Of a stretch of 64,000 nucleotides of DNA, positions 1 to 7,505 are shown one piece after another (position 1 is the first letter of the stretch; each line of letters opens with the position of its first letter). The position numbers were made by a program, and so were the translations under genes. The notes under the pieces were generated by a model. That model was given only the letters and a program-made list of their open reading frames with translations. It was not told the DNA's origin and made no database searches. The DNA lies in NCBI GenBank assembly GCA_963744255.1, contig CAVUSZ010000020.1, forward strand, positions 62,001-126,000, given 5' to 3'. This DNA comes from DATEDA01 sp963744255. Its GTDB lineage: Bacteria; Pseudomonadota; Gammaproteobacteria; Burkholderiales; SG8-39.

Positions 1-963
1 ATCGGCGTCGTGTGCTACGTCGAGGGCACCGGCATCGGACCCTACGAGGGCGCGAAGGTCCAGGTGCAGACGAACGGCAAGGCATCAGTCCTGACCGGCA
101 TCGGCACCCAGGGCCAGGGGCATTTCACGAGCTTTGCCCAGATCGTCGCGGACCAGGTCGGCGTGAGCGTGACGGACGTCGAGGTGATCACCGGCGACAC
201 CGACCAGTTCTACTGGGGCGCGGGCACGTTCGCGAGCCGCGGCGCGGTCGTGGCGGGGAACGCGGTGAGCCAGGCCGCGGTCGCCGTGCGGCACAAGATC
301 CTGCGCACGGCGGCGGAGCATTTCGAGTGCGCCGAGGCCGACCTCGCGATCGGGAACGGGCGGGTCGCCATCGCGGGTGTGCCCGGTCGCTCGATTTCGC
401 TCGGCGAGCTCGCGGTGTTGGCGAACCCGATGCGCGGGGCCGTCGCGGCGGGGACCGAGCCGGGGCTCGAGGCGACGAGCTACTTCGGCCCGGAGAGCGG
501 AGCGACCTCGAGCGGCGTGCACGCGATGATCGTCGCCGTCGACCCGGAGACGATGATCCCGGAGATCCTGAAGTACGTGGTGGTGCACGACTGCGGCACC
601 ATCGTGAATCCGCTGATCGTCGAAGGGCAGGTGCACGGCGGCGTCGCCCAGGGCATCGGGAACGCCTTCTACGAGCAACTCGTGTTCGACGGCGAAGGGC
701 AGCTCCTCAACGCCACCCTCGCCGACTACCTGCTGCCGACCTCGCTCGACGTTCCGCGGATGACGCTCGCGCACACCGTCACCCCGTCGCCGCTGAACCC
801 GCTCGGGATCAAGGGCGTCGGCGAGGCCGGCGCGATCCCCGTTGGGCCGTTGTTCGCGCAGGCGCTCGAAGACGCCCTGGGTCTCCCGTCGAAGGGCGTC
901 GAGTTGCTGGAGATTCCGCTCAGTCCGTCCAGGTTGTGGGAGCTGGCGCGGGCCGGATCCTGA
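1..963 (+). CDS. Xanthine dehydrogenase-family molybdopterin-binding subunit, C-terminal part
   Basis: The reading frame is open from base 1, so the gene starts upstream of the window; about 320 residues of a protein normally 750-800 long are present. Family landmarks seen are the GQGH segment near base 113, a GAGTFASRG stretch that contacts the cofactor in this family, a GGVAQGIGNAFYE segment, and KGVGEAG near base 812, whose Glu aligns with the catalytic base of molybdenum hydroxylases. These enzymes hydroxylate purines, pyrimidines, aldehydes or other N-heterocycles, together with FAD and 2Fe-2S subunits that would lie upstream. The substrate cannot be read from this part. The UraA-type permease 120 bp downstream on the same strand suggests a nucleobase or related heterocycle, which is inference. 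Confidence 0.9.
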   Translation: MGVVCYVEGTGIGPYEGAKVQVQTNGKASVLTGIGTQGQGHFTSFAQIVADQVGVSVTDVEVITGDTDQFYWGAGTFASRGAVVAGNAVSQAAVAVRHKILRTAAEHFECAEADLAIGNGRVAIAGVPGRSISLGELAVLANPMRGAVAAGTEPGLEATSYFGPESGATSSGVHAMIVAVDPETMIPEILKYVVVHDCGTIVNPLIVEGQVHGGVAQGIGNAFYEQLVFDGEGQLLNATLADYLLPTSLDVPRMTLAHTVTPSPLNPLGIKGVGEAGAIPVGPLFAQALEDALGLPSKGVELLEIPLSPSRLWELARAGS

Positions 964-1082
964 GCTCCTGATCCTTCCCCGCCGGGGAAGGGCCGGATGG
1001 CGCCGGGGTCGCGGCAACGTCCCGGCGGCCCGAGTTCGAAGTGCAGTGCGACCAACCAACCAGAAGAGAAGGGGGCACGACC

Positions 1083-2483
1083 ATGGCAAGCAGCGTCGCA
1101 GGCTATCTCCCGAACGACCGGCCGGAGCCCGTCAGGCTCGTCCTGCTCGGTCTCCAGCACGTCATCACGATGTTCCCGGCGACGGTGCTGGTCGCGCTGC
1201 TGTGCGGATTCCACGTCAGCACGGTGCTGCTCGGGGCGGGCGTCTCCACCGTCGTCGCGCTGATCCTCTCGAAGCGCGCGATCGGTACGTTCATCCCGCT
1301 CTTCTACGGCTCGAGCTTCAGCTACATCGCGGCCTATCTCGGCATCGCCGAGGCGATGGGGCACCCGGTGAAGTTCGGCGTGCCCGCGCCGGACGAGGTG
1401 ATCGGCGTGATGCAGACCGGCATCATCGCCACCGGCATCCTCAACGTCATCGTCGGGTTCGCGATCCGGAAGCTCGGTAAAGCGAACCTCGACCGCGTGC
1501 TGCCGCCGGTGATCACCGGCTCGGTGGCGTGCGTGATCGGCTTCGGGCTCGCCAAGGCGGCGCTCGACATGTCGTTCACCGTCGTCCCGGGCTACTGGGG
1601 GATCGCGCTCGTCACGCTGATCGCCACGGTCGCGTTCTCCTACCTGCTGCAGGGCCGGGGCTTCGTCGGCATGCTGCCGATCCTGCTCGGCGCGGTCGTC
1701 GGCTACGTGCTGACGCTCGTCGTCGCGCCCGACCAGATCAGCTTCAAGAACGTCGCCGCGACGCCGCTGTTCGTCGCCCCGCATCTGACCTGGCCGGTCC
1801 TCGCCGGGCCGATGGTCGCCACCGCGATCTTCAGCATCAGCATCATGGCCCTCGCGACGATCCCCGAGTCGACCGCGCACCTCTACCAGATCAGCCTCTA
1901 CGCAGACCGCCTCGCCGAGGAGCAGTCACGGCCGAAGTCGCACCTCGACCGGCACGTCGGGGTCAACCTGGTGCTAGACGGCGTCGGCGACGTGCTGCAC
2001 GGCCTGCTGGGCGCGACCGCCGGCACCAACTACGGCGAGAACAACTCGCTGATGGCGATCACGCGGAACTACTCGGGGCCGGCGCTCGTCGCCGCCGGCG
2101 TGATCTGCATCCTGCTCGCGTTCGTCGGCAAGCTGTCGGCGTTCGTCGGCACGATCCCGGTGTTCGTGAGCGGCGGGCTGGCGATCTACCTCTTCGGGGT
2201 GATCGGCATGCAGGGCATCGCGCTGATGCAGGAGCACAAGGTCAACCTCTTCGACCCGCTGCAGCTCGCGGTCGGCGCGACGATCATGGTGATCGGGATC
2301 GGCGGCAACATCGGGTTCCAGGGCGGGTTCCTGCCGATCAAGATCCCCGGCGTGTTCCCGCAGGGGCTGCCGGCGATCGCGACCGCCGCGGTGGCGGGGA
2401 TCGTCATGTGGATCGTTTTCAGCACGCTGCGTAAGCAGCCGCCGGCGCTTCGCGACTCGGCGAGCGTCGCGCCGATGCCTTAA
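1083..2483 (+). CDS. uraA: UraA-type uracil/nucleobase permease (NCS2 family)
   Basis: This 466-residue inner-membrane protein is rich in hydrophobic segments consistent with the 14-helix NCS2 fold. Two motifs specific to the UraA branch are seen: the PE pair at residues 261-262 and the YGEN segment with Glu319, followed by MAITR. In UraA the equivalent glutamates bind uracil and couple proton import. The ATG at 1083 is preferred over an in-frame GTG at 1041 because a purine-rich GAAGGGGG element lies about 7 bp before it. The gene follows the molybdenum hydroxylase on the same strand and is closed by a strong hairpin. A 3' stump of a second copy lies about 1 kb downstream. Uracil, xanthine or another oxo-pyrimidine are all possible substrates. 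Confidence 0.88.
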   Translation: MASSVAGYLPNDRPEPVRLVLLGLQHVITMFPATVLVALLCGFHVSTVLLGAGVSTVVALILSKRAIGTFIPLFYGSSFSYIAAYLGIAEAMGHPVKFGVPAPDEVIGVMQTGIIATGILNVIVGFAIRKLGKANLDRVLPPVITGSVACVIGFGLAKAALDMSFTVVPGYWGIALVTLIATVAFSYLLQGRGFVGMLPILLGAVVGYVLTLVVAPDQISFKNVAATPLFVAPHLTWPVLAGPMVATAIFSISIMALATIPESTAHLYQISLYADRLAEEQSRPKSHLDRHVGVNLVLDGVGDVLHGLLGATAGTNYGENNSLMAITRNYSGPALVAAGVICILLAFVGKLSAFVGTIPVFVSGGLAIYLFGVIGMQGIALMQEHKVNLFDPLQLAVGATIMVIGIGGNIGFQGGFLPIKIPGVFPQGLPAIATAAVAGIVMWIVFSTLRKQPPALRDSASVAPMP

Positions 2484-2490
2484 CCTCGGT

Positions 2491-2518
2491 GCGGCCGGCG
2501 GTTCAAACCGCCGGCCGC
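2491..2518 (+). terminator. Perfect 13-bp stem hairpin after the permease gene
   Basis: GCGGCCGGCGGTT at 2491-2503 pairs exactly with AACCGCCGGCCGC at 2506-2518 around a 2-base centre, 8 bp after the permease stop codon. No T-run follows, so it is not a textbook intrinsic terminator. It may end transcription in combination with other signals, or protect the 3' end of the mRNA. Confidence 0.6.
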
Positions 2519-2529
2519 CAGCCGGGCGA
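2514..2529 (+). repeat. Left copy of a 16-bp direct repeat bracketing the ORF6N gene
   Basis: GCCGCCAGCCGGGCGA occurs here and again, without mismatch, at 3232-3247. The two copies enclose about 700 bp containing only the minus-strand ORF6N gene. The left copy overlaps the right arm of the hairpin after the permease. This could be a target duplication or a recombination junction; chance is possible in such GC-rich DNA. Confidence 0.5.
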
Positions 2530-2551
2530 CCATGCGGTGGCAATCCGGTGA

Positions 2552-3091
2552 TCACCTCTCCTTTGGCGTGACAAACCCGATCGGTCGCTTCTTGGTTTCA
2601 GATGGGGTAGTCAGACGACGAATTGCTTCGATGAGCTCGACGATCGCATGGTCGTGGGAGGATACGGTCCGCTCCAACTCGTCGAGCTTCTTGGCCAGCT
2701 CCTCGTTGGCGGACACCAACTCGCGCAGACGCACGAAGGCACGCACGACGTGCACGCTCATCTCGACGGCACGGGCCGACTTGAGCACGTTGGCGGCTTG
2801 GATGGCGCCGTGCTCAGTAAAGGCATACCGTGGAAAGCGTGGATCGCGGTGCTTCTGCGAACCGGTCACAAATTGTGACCGGTTCAGTGCCTCGACCTCC
2901 GCCGCCTCAAGCCGGAACAGGAAGTCCTCGGGGAAGCGTGCCGCGTTGCGCCTTACCGCCTGATTGAGCGCTTTGGTCGGCACACCGTAGAGCTCGGCCA
3001 GGTCGGCGTCGAGCATGACCCGCTCGCCGCGAATGGTGAGGATGTAGTGATCGATGCGGGCCGGCGGCACCAGGGTGCGTGGCTTGGCCAT
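2552..3091 (-). CDS. ORF6N-domain (KilA-N-like) DNA-binding protein
   Basis: The 179-residue product opens with a basic segment and then a typical ORF6N domain over about residues 10-105: an ILTIRGERVMLDADLAELYGV segment, a TKALNQAVRRN element, FPEDFLFRL, and the YAFTEHGA motif. The last third is charged and predicted helical, as in full-length members of this family. ORF6N proteins are found in phages and on mobile DNA and are presumed to bind DNA; their role is mostly untested. The ATG at 3091 was chosen because homology begins just after it, although the frame stays open further upstream. The gene is alone on its strand and bracketed by 16-bp direct repeats, which fits acquisition by transfer. 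Confidence 0.85.
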   Translation of the reverse strand: MAKPRTLVPPARIDHYILTIRGERVMLDADLAELYGVPTKALNQAVRRNAARFPEDFLFRLEAAEVEALNRSQFVTGSQKHRDPRFPRYAFTEHGAIQAANVLKSARAVEMSVHVVRAFVRLRELVSANEELAKKLDELERTVSSHDHAIVELIEAIRRLTTPSETKKRPIGFVTPKER

Positions 3092-3465
3092 CGAGTTCTT
3101 ACCGTCGCGGTCGCATGACGGAGAAGCTTGCGCTTTCCGCTGGCTCACCCGGTGAGCCCACCTGCGGCCGTATCGCGCCGGCGTGTTCGATGATGCGGGC
3201 GTTGCGGTCCGGCCGGAGGCTCTAATCGCCTGCCGCCAGCCGGGCGAAGACCCGCTTCCTCGCCTCGCGCCGGTCGAGATAGCCGCGGACATCGTGGTCG
3301 CCGCAGCGCTGGCCGTCACCCAGCCGGAAGCCGCGCGGCGCGTACTCCTCGCCGGCGGCGGCCCCGCGGGCGGTTTGCTCGCTGCCCGCCGCCGTTGCGA
3401 AGGCCGCGACGCTCGCCGCCCGCAGCTTCGCGTCGAGCGCGACTAGCGCGCCAGCGAGCCCGAAC
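3092..3465. other. Intergenic stretch between the ORF6N gene and the permease stump
   Basis: Nothing here can be assigned to a known gene. A minus-strand open frame of 107 codons crosses it (3545 to 3222), but its first part is only the antisense of the permease stump. Its last 70 codons, ending KRVFARLAAGD, could be the tail of a lost gene but match no family I recognise. The right copy of the 16-bp repeat lies near its start. Confidence 0.4.
3232..3247 (+). repeat. Right copy of the 16-bp direct repeat
   Basis: Identical to bases 2514-2529 and in the same orientation. Together the two copies mark the limits of the segment carrying the ORF6N gene. Confidence 0.5.
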
Positions 3466-3603
3466 GTGAGGTTCCTGCCGATAAAGGTGCCCGGCATCTT
3501 TCCGCAAGGTCTGCCCGCCATCGCAACCTCGGCGGTCGTCGGCATCCTGATGTATGTTGTCTTCTCCGCGTTGAAGCCGCAACCGGCGGCGCAACGGAGC
3601 TAG
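3466..3603 (+). pseudogene. 3' stump of a second UraA-type permease
   Basis: Frame 1 reads a 45-residue tail (segments FLPIKVPGIFPQGLPAIAT and VVFSAL) ending at TAG 3601. It matches the last 45 residues of the permease at 1083-2483 (FLPIKIPGVFPQGLPAIAT, VVAGIVMWIVFSTL) almost residue by residue. Nothing upstream of about base 3463 continues the match, so about 90% of the gene is missing. It is the remnant of a tandem or formerly neighbouring paralogue, cut off at its 5' side next to the repeat-bracketed ORF6N segment. It has no start codon context and is not expected to be functional. Confidence 0.85.
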
Positions 3604-3663
3604 GCCTTCCTCCCCGCGGGGCATGCCGGTTGCCGAGGGGTTCCGTCGGGAGCTGCGACTGTG

Positions 3664-4299
3664 ATGAAGTGGACAATTCTGCAGGGCCGGCTCGCCGCCG
3701 TGCTGCTGCTCGGCGCCGGCGGCTGCCTGATCGCCGGCTGCGCGTCGACCAGGGTGAGCGCCGAATGGAAGGATCCCCAGTTCGCGGGCCGCTCCTTGCG
3801 CGGCGAACGGGTCCTCGTCGTGTGCGACGCCGACAGCACCACGGTCAGGCGCATCTGCCAGGACCAGCTTGCGGCGCAGGTCGCTGCGTCCGGCGCGACG
3901 CCGGTGACCGGGGACGATCTGACGGCCGGTCCACCCCCGACCAACGACAAGACCCTGGCCGCGGCGCGCCGCGCCGGTGCAAAAGCGATCCTCGCGGCGA
4001 CTGTCGGGCAGGATGCGACGGTCGTGAGTCCGGGGCCGAGCGTTTCCTTCGGTATCGGGGGGTTCGGGGGTTCCGGCGGCAGGACCGTGACCGGCGGCGG
4101 CGTGGGTGTCGGGATGCCGATCGGCGGGGGGCAGGTCGAACCCGCGTATGCGGCGGACATCGCGCTGACCGACGTCGAGACCGTCCGCCTGATGTGGACG
4201 AGCAAGGTGACGGCGCCGCCGTCGCGGAACATCGACGCGCAGGTTGCCGAGCTCGCGAAGGTCGGCGTCGACGCGGCCCGGAGCGCGGGATTTTTCTGA
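3664..4299 (+). CDS. Putative lipoprotein with DUF4136-like features
   Basis: The 211-residue product has a hydrophobic leader ending in the lipobox LIAGC near residue 25, so it is probably lipidated and held in the outer membrane or periplasm. A VSAEWKDPQF segment just after the cysteine resembles the start of DUF4136-like lipoproteins. The middle is glycine-rich (about residues 120-155) and the C-terminus has a MWTSKVTAP segment plus a helical end. A GTG codon directly precedes the ATG and either could start translation. No operon partner is evident: the flanking genes are remnants or accessory. Function is unknown. Confidence 0.75.
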   Translation: MKWTILQGRLAAVLLLGAGGCLIAGCASTRVSAEWKDPQFAGRSLRGERVLVVCDADSTTVRRICQDQLAAQVAASGATPVTGDDLTAGPPPTNDKTLAAARRAGAKAILAATVGQDATVVSPGPSVSFGIGGFGGSGGRTVTGGGVGVGMPIGGGQVEPAYAADIALTDVETVRLMWTSKVTAPPSRNIDAQVAELAKVGVDAARSAGFF

Positions 4300-4652
4300 G
4301 CCGGGCGGGGTCAACTCTCGGCGGCAGGCGGGCGATCACGCCGAGGCCGGGCTGGGCTGCCGGGGGGAGGGCGCAGAAGGCGTGCAGCGCGCGTAGGCGG
4401 GCCGCGCGCTGCGGCCTGTAGCCGGAAGCGGCGCCGTCGCGTTCCGGCCCGAACCGGGCTTGGATCGACTTCGGTGGCGACGATTTTGCGGGGGATGAGG
4501 ACGCTTGTCCTGAGTCCCCGGTACCGTTCTTCGGCGTGAATTTGGAGCGAACGGTCGCGACAGGTCCGCCAAAGCGACCGCGGTCCGGGGCAGATGTCAC
4601 GGCATTCGCACCAACTTGGTTTCGTCGCCCGGTCCCGGGCAGGCGTTTGAGT
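4300..4652. other. Intergenic stretch upstream of the toxin-antitoxin locus
   Basis: About 350 bp without a supported gene. I see no conserved protein segment on either strand and no clear hairpin with a T-run. Confidence 0.4.
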
Positions 4653-4673
4653 TTATCCGCCAATGGCGGATAA
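4653..4673 (+). promoter_or_regulatory. Perfect inverted repeat overlapping the -10 of the toxin-antitoxin operon
   Basis: TTATCCGCC (4653-4661) and GGCGGATAA (4665-4673) form perfect 9-bp arms around AAT. The right arm merges into GATAAT (4669-4674), a good -10 box only 5 bp before the toxin ATG at 4680, so the transcript is probably leaderless. A palindrome covering the -10 of a toxin-antitoxin operon is the expected operator for autorepression by an HTH antitoxin such as the one at 4996. The assignment is inferred from position. Confidence 0.7.
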
Positions 4674-4679
4674 TGCCGC

Positions 4680-5003
4680 ATGGTCTTCGTCGAGTTCCCG
4701 AACTTCACGAAGCGCGTCACGGAACTCTTGGACGACGAGGACTACCGTAGGCTCCAGGCCGCGATCATCGCCAACCCGGAGCTGGGCGACCTGATACGCG
4801 GAACGGGAGGGCTGCGCAAAGCGCGCTAGTCAGCGAAGGGTCGCGGCAAGCGCGGCGGGGTGCGGGTGATCTACTACTGGCTTAAGAGGCGGGATCAAGT
4901 GCTGATGCTACTCGTCTATCCGAAGAGCGCTCGCGACGATCTCACCGGGGACGAGCGCAAGCTCCTCGCGAAGCTGGTCGAACAGGAGTTGGCAGATGGA
5001 TAA
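4680..5003 (+). pseudogene. RelE/HigB2-like toxin gene interrupted by an amber codon
   Basis: One frame runs from ATG 4680 to TAA 5001-5003 and would encode 107 residues, the usual size of this RelE-superfamily toxin. The first half (FPNFTKRVTELLDDEDYRRL, then LIRGTGGLRKAR) and the second half (KGRGKRGGVRVIYYW, then LLVYPKSARDDLT) are both well conserved. A TAG at 4827-4829 separates them exactly where the family has a Trp (RKARW), so a single TGG-to-TAG change explains it. The antitoxin ATG lies 8 bp inside the 3' end of this gene. As written, a harmless 49-residue fragment would be made, unless the stop is suppressed or is a sequencing error. Confidence 0.85.
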
Positions 5004-5331
5004 GAAGCTCTTCGCGGAGTTGGTTCAAGGCATCAAGTCGGCGGGAAAGTACGTCCGCGGCGAGGGGGAAGCTTCACGCGTGTTCGAGTACCCCGACGCC
5101 GACGTGAAGGCGGTTCGCGTGCGTATTGGCCTCTCGCAGTCGCAGTTCGCAAGGATGATTCGCGTCAGCGTTAAGACGCTGCAGAACTGGGAGCAGAAGC
5201 GGCGCTTGCCCACGGGCCCCGCGGCGGCGCTCCTCCAGATCGTCGCCCGAGAGCCCCAGGTCGCGCTGCGGACTCTGCACGCGCCCAGGGGCCGGCGGCG
5301 TCAACCGGAAACTCGCGGGACGCCTGGCTGA
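4996..5331 (+). CDS. Helix-turn-helix antitoxin (HigA2/NadS-like)
   Basis: This 111-residue protein has an Xre-type helix-turn-helix at about residues 44-84 (LSQSQFARMIRVSVKTLQNW, then EQKRRLPTGPA). Before it is a short N-terminal part (IKSAGKYVRGEGE) typical of antitoxins encoded after RelE/HigB2-like toxins. It should bind the toxin and repress the operon through the palindrome at 4653-4673. Translation is coupled: the gene starts 8 bp before the toxin frame ends. The C-terminal 20 residues are basic and low in complexity. The antitoxin is intact although its toxin gene is broken. Confidence 0.85.
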   Translation: MDKKLFAELVQGIKSAGKYVRGEGEASRVFEYPDADVKAVRVRIGLSQSQFARMIRVSVKTLQNWEQKRRLPTGPAAALLQIVAREPQVALRTLHAPRGRRRQPETRGTPG

Positions 5332-5434
5332 CGCGTGCCCTGGGGGCCCGGCATCGGCGCGCTGCGGCCATCACGCCGGAAGGGCGCCCTCGCCAGCCGT
5401 CGAGGAGGAAAAGGGCCGCGCCTAGGAGGAGGAA

Positions 5435-5671
5435 ATGGACGAGCGGCACGCAGAGGAGCGACTTCACTTTAGCGGGCCCCAGTCGTCGGAGAGCGGGATC
5501 ATCTTTACGCGGGCGGTCGCCGCGTACCTTGCGGGCGTGCAGATCGGCACCATCGACGCGCTGCTCGCGCAGCTCTGCGTTCGCCACGAACTGACACTGC
5601 TGACGACGGACAAGGACTTCCATCGCGTCGCGGCGCACTATCCGCTCGCGATTTGGCGCCAGGGACTGTAG
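5435..5671 (+). pseudogene. N-terminally truncated VapC-like PIN-domain protein
   Basis: The 78-codon frame starts at ATG 5435 behind GGAGGAGGAA, a strong ribosome binding site. Only its second half is recognisable: IGTIDALLAQLCVRHELTLL and TTDKDFHRVAAHYPLAIW match the end of PIN-domain toxins, including the acidic TIDALLA and TTDKDF motifs. The N-terminal half of a normal 130-residue VapC, with the first catalytic Asp, is absent, and the first 25 residues do not resemble the family. No VapB antitoxin lies upstream. It is most likely a deletion stump that picked up a start signal, and not an active nuclease. Confidence 0.7.
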
Positions 5672-6124
5672 CGGCCGGCGCACCGAGCTCCGGCCGCGAC
5701 GGTCGCTATCTGACGCGACGCCGACGCAAGATGTCCACGATCGCGAGCAGCACGATCGCGCCGCATCACCCTGGATTCACACGAGCTTCGGCGCGATCCG
5801 GCTCCGGCAACGGGCGATATCGCCGCCCGGAACGGCATTGCGCGAGGAATTCAGGCGAGCGAACGGAGGGGCGCTGCTGGAAGGGGCGGCCTTGGAGCGT
5901 CGCCGGGTTCGGGGCAAAGACCAGTCGGCACGGGGGTGCTCGGGGCGGCAAGAGGAAAGCATAGGCCGGGCGTGGCGTGCGATGGCGGGGCCGCCACGTG
6001 CGTCCTCGATCCCGCAGCGACGCTTGTTTGGGATTCGGGCGAATACCAGATCGGCGAAGTGCAGGCGCGCTTCTGCGAGTGCATCTTCACTTCGCGGCGC
6101 TGCGGGGCCGGGGCCGCCGGAAGC
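5672..6124. other. Intergenic stretch between the PIN-domain stump and the MNT/HEPN pair
   Basis: About 450 bp with several open frames but none with recognisable protein sequence or a credible start. It ends at the promoter of the nucleotidyltransferase gene. Confidence 0.4.
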
Positions 6125-6130
6125 TATACT
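6125..6130 (+). promoter_or_regulatory. TATACT -10 box placing the start of transcription at the MNT start codon
   Basis: TATACT ends 6 bp before the ATG at 6137, and no ribosome binding site lies between them. Transcription from this box would begin at or next to the A of the ATG, giving a leaderless mRNA. No clear -35 hexamer is seen. Confidence 0.5.
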
Positions 6131-6136
6131 CCTCGC

Positions 6137-6487
6137 ATGAACGACTCGCACCTTCGGTTTCCTCCGCATCTGACGCCTTTCGAGCGGGCGCGCCTCGAGC
6201 GACTCATCGCGCGCCTCTCCGCCGACCCGCGGGTGATCCGTGTGCGACTGTTCGGAAGCCGGGCGAGGGGTCGCTCGCGCGGGGACTCCGACCTCGATCT
6301 CGCGGTGGACCTCGCCGTGCCGCGCCAGCGCGAGATCGAGCGCTGGCTGGCCGAGACCTCGCTCGACGCCGAAGACGAGCCGAGCGTGCCGCCGCTGCAG
6401 CTTGTGGCGATATTCGCGGACGAGCCGCCTGGACGCCTTGATCGCGCGCTGGCGCGCGAGGGCCTGGAGCTGTGGACGAGAAGCTGA
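6137..6487 (+). CDS. MNT-type minimal nucleotidyltransferase (antitoxin of an MNT/HEPN pair)
   Basis: The 116-residue protein carries the full nucleotidyltransferase signature: Gly40-Ser41, ten residues, then Asp52-x-Asp54, inside LFGSRARGRSRGDSDLDLAVD-like sequence. In the family the two Asp residues bind metal for nucleotidyl transfer. MNT proteins paired with HEPN proteins act as antitoxins, in studied cases by adenylylating the HEPN toxin. The gene overlaps the HEPN gene by 16 bp, so the two are translated together. The ATG at 6137 was chosen because the -10 box at 6125-6130 lies just upstream and homology starts soon after it, although the frame stays open further upstream. Confidence 0.88.
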   Translation: MNDSHLRFPPHLTPFERARLERLIARLSADPRVIRVRLFGSRARGRSRGDSDLDLAVDLAVPRQREIERWLAETSLDAEDEPSVPPLQLVAIFADEPPGRLDRALAREGLELWTRS

Positions 6488-6909
6488 CGCTCGCGCAGTC
6501 GGAGCTGCGCCTGGCCGCGGAGAATCTCGCCGCGGCCCCTCTCGTGGCGCGGGCGGGCTTCAACCGTGTTGGGATATCGAACCTTTACTACGCCGCCCAC
6601 CATACCGTGTCGGCGCTGCTCGCCGCGCACGGGCTCGAAGCGGGAAGCCACGAGGGCGTGCAAACCCAGTTCGGGCTGCACTTCGTCAAACCCGGGGCGC
6701 TCGACGCGCGTGCCGGCAAGTACTTGGGCAATTTGCTGCACGCGCGGCTGACCGCGGACTACAAGGGATACATCGACCTGGACAGGGACGACTATGCGCA
6801 GGCTGCGGCGCAGGCGAAGGTGATCATCGCCTCCGTCACCGAGCACCTCGGTCCGCGGTTTCCCGAGCTCGAAATCGAGCGGGGGCAGCAATTCGCCGGC
6901 GAGGTGTAG
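6472..6909 (+). CDS. HEPN-domain protein (toxin partner of the MNT protein)
   Basis: This 145-residue, mostly helical protein resembles UPF0332-type HEPN proteins: an NLYYAAHHTVSALL helix at residues 37-50, a SHEGVQTQFGLHFVK segment at 59-73, and an LLHARLTADY segment near 88-97. The classic HEPN ribonuclease motif (Arg, 4-6 residues, His) is not evident, so RNase activity cannot be claimed; some HEPN proteins lack it. It starts at GTG 6472 inside the 3' end of the nucleotidyltransferase gene, an arrangement typical of MNT/HEPN modules. A role as toxin is inferred from family and context. Confidence 0.85.
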   Translation: MDEKLTLAQSELRLAAENLAAAPLVARAGFNRVGISNLYYAAHHTVSALLAAHGLEAGSHEGVQTQFGLHFVKPGALDARAGKYLGNLLHARLTADYKGYIDLDRDDYAQAAAQAKVIIASVTEHLGPRFPELEIERGQQFAGEV

Positions 6910-7505
6910 CAGCCCCGGGCGGTGCTACTTGCTTCGCCGCCCGGCAGCAAACGCGCAATACCGAAATGGCCGCACAGCAGCGCGCGGAACATTGGCCGTC
7001 GGTGCATCAGCCGAGTCGAGCCTGCTGCCGGTGAATCCGTTCCGAGGGGCAGTGGGCTCCGCCACGCGCAGCAGCCGCGCGAGGGCGCGCCGAACGCTGC
7101 CGTCGTCGTCCACGACGGCGACGTTAATCGTTTCCGCACTTTTCCTTCGACTCTCGCCAACGGCCATCGCGAACATACTGCCCGAAGGTAGCGCGCAACG
7201 AGGGCGCCCATCTACGGTACTTTGGTGCAGTGGAGAGGGATTTCTTGGCGTTTCCGGGTGATCGATGTCATGCCGCGCCGCGGGATGGTTCGTCGTCCGC
7301 CATCACGGAGGATCCACTGCGGCTGACGCGCGTCGATTCCTCTTACGCCGGCGTCAAGTGGTGCGAGCCGCGCTTCCCATGCCGCCGATTCTCCGCCATC
7401 AGGCTGAGAATGCCGCTCGCGGTTCGCGACGCCTGCTACGCGAATCCGCTCTTGTCCACAGGCGCCGGGCGAGGCTAGAGTCGGCTCGATTTCCGCACCT
7501 GCCCA
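6910..7505. other. Intergenic stretch with gene debris before the hydantoinase operon
   Basis: About 600 bp without an intact gene. It contains the response-regulator stump at 7057-7134 (minus strand). Nothing else is recognisable. A TAGAGT sequence at 7477-7482, 23 bp before the hydantoinase A start codon, is a possible -10 box for that operon. Confidence 0.5.
7057..7134 (-). pseudogene. N-terminal stump of a FixJ-type response regulator
   Basis: Read on the minus strand, about 25 residues (INVAVVDDDGSVRRALARLL) match the first strand and helix of a receiver domain, including the acidic Asp pair. The similarity stops before the phosphorylated Asp, the frame continues into unrelated sequence, and it ends at about 6925. 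The output domain is absent. It marks a deletion junction inside the accessory patch. Confidence 0.7.

Noticed and set aside
3222..3545. A 107-codon minus-strand gene
   Set aside because: Its first third is the antisense of the permease stump and the rest matches nothing; kept only as a note in the intergenic entry.
4827..4829. Amber recoding (pyrrolysine or a reassigned TAG) as explanation for the two internal TAG codons
   Set aside because: Many neighbouring genes end in TAG with no readthrough-competent extension, and the replaced positions are those of ordinary residues.
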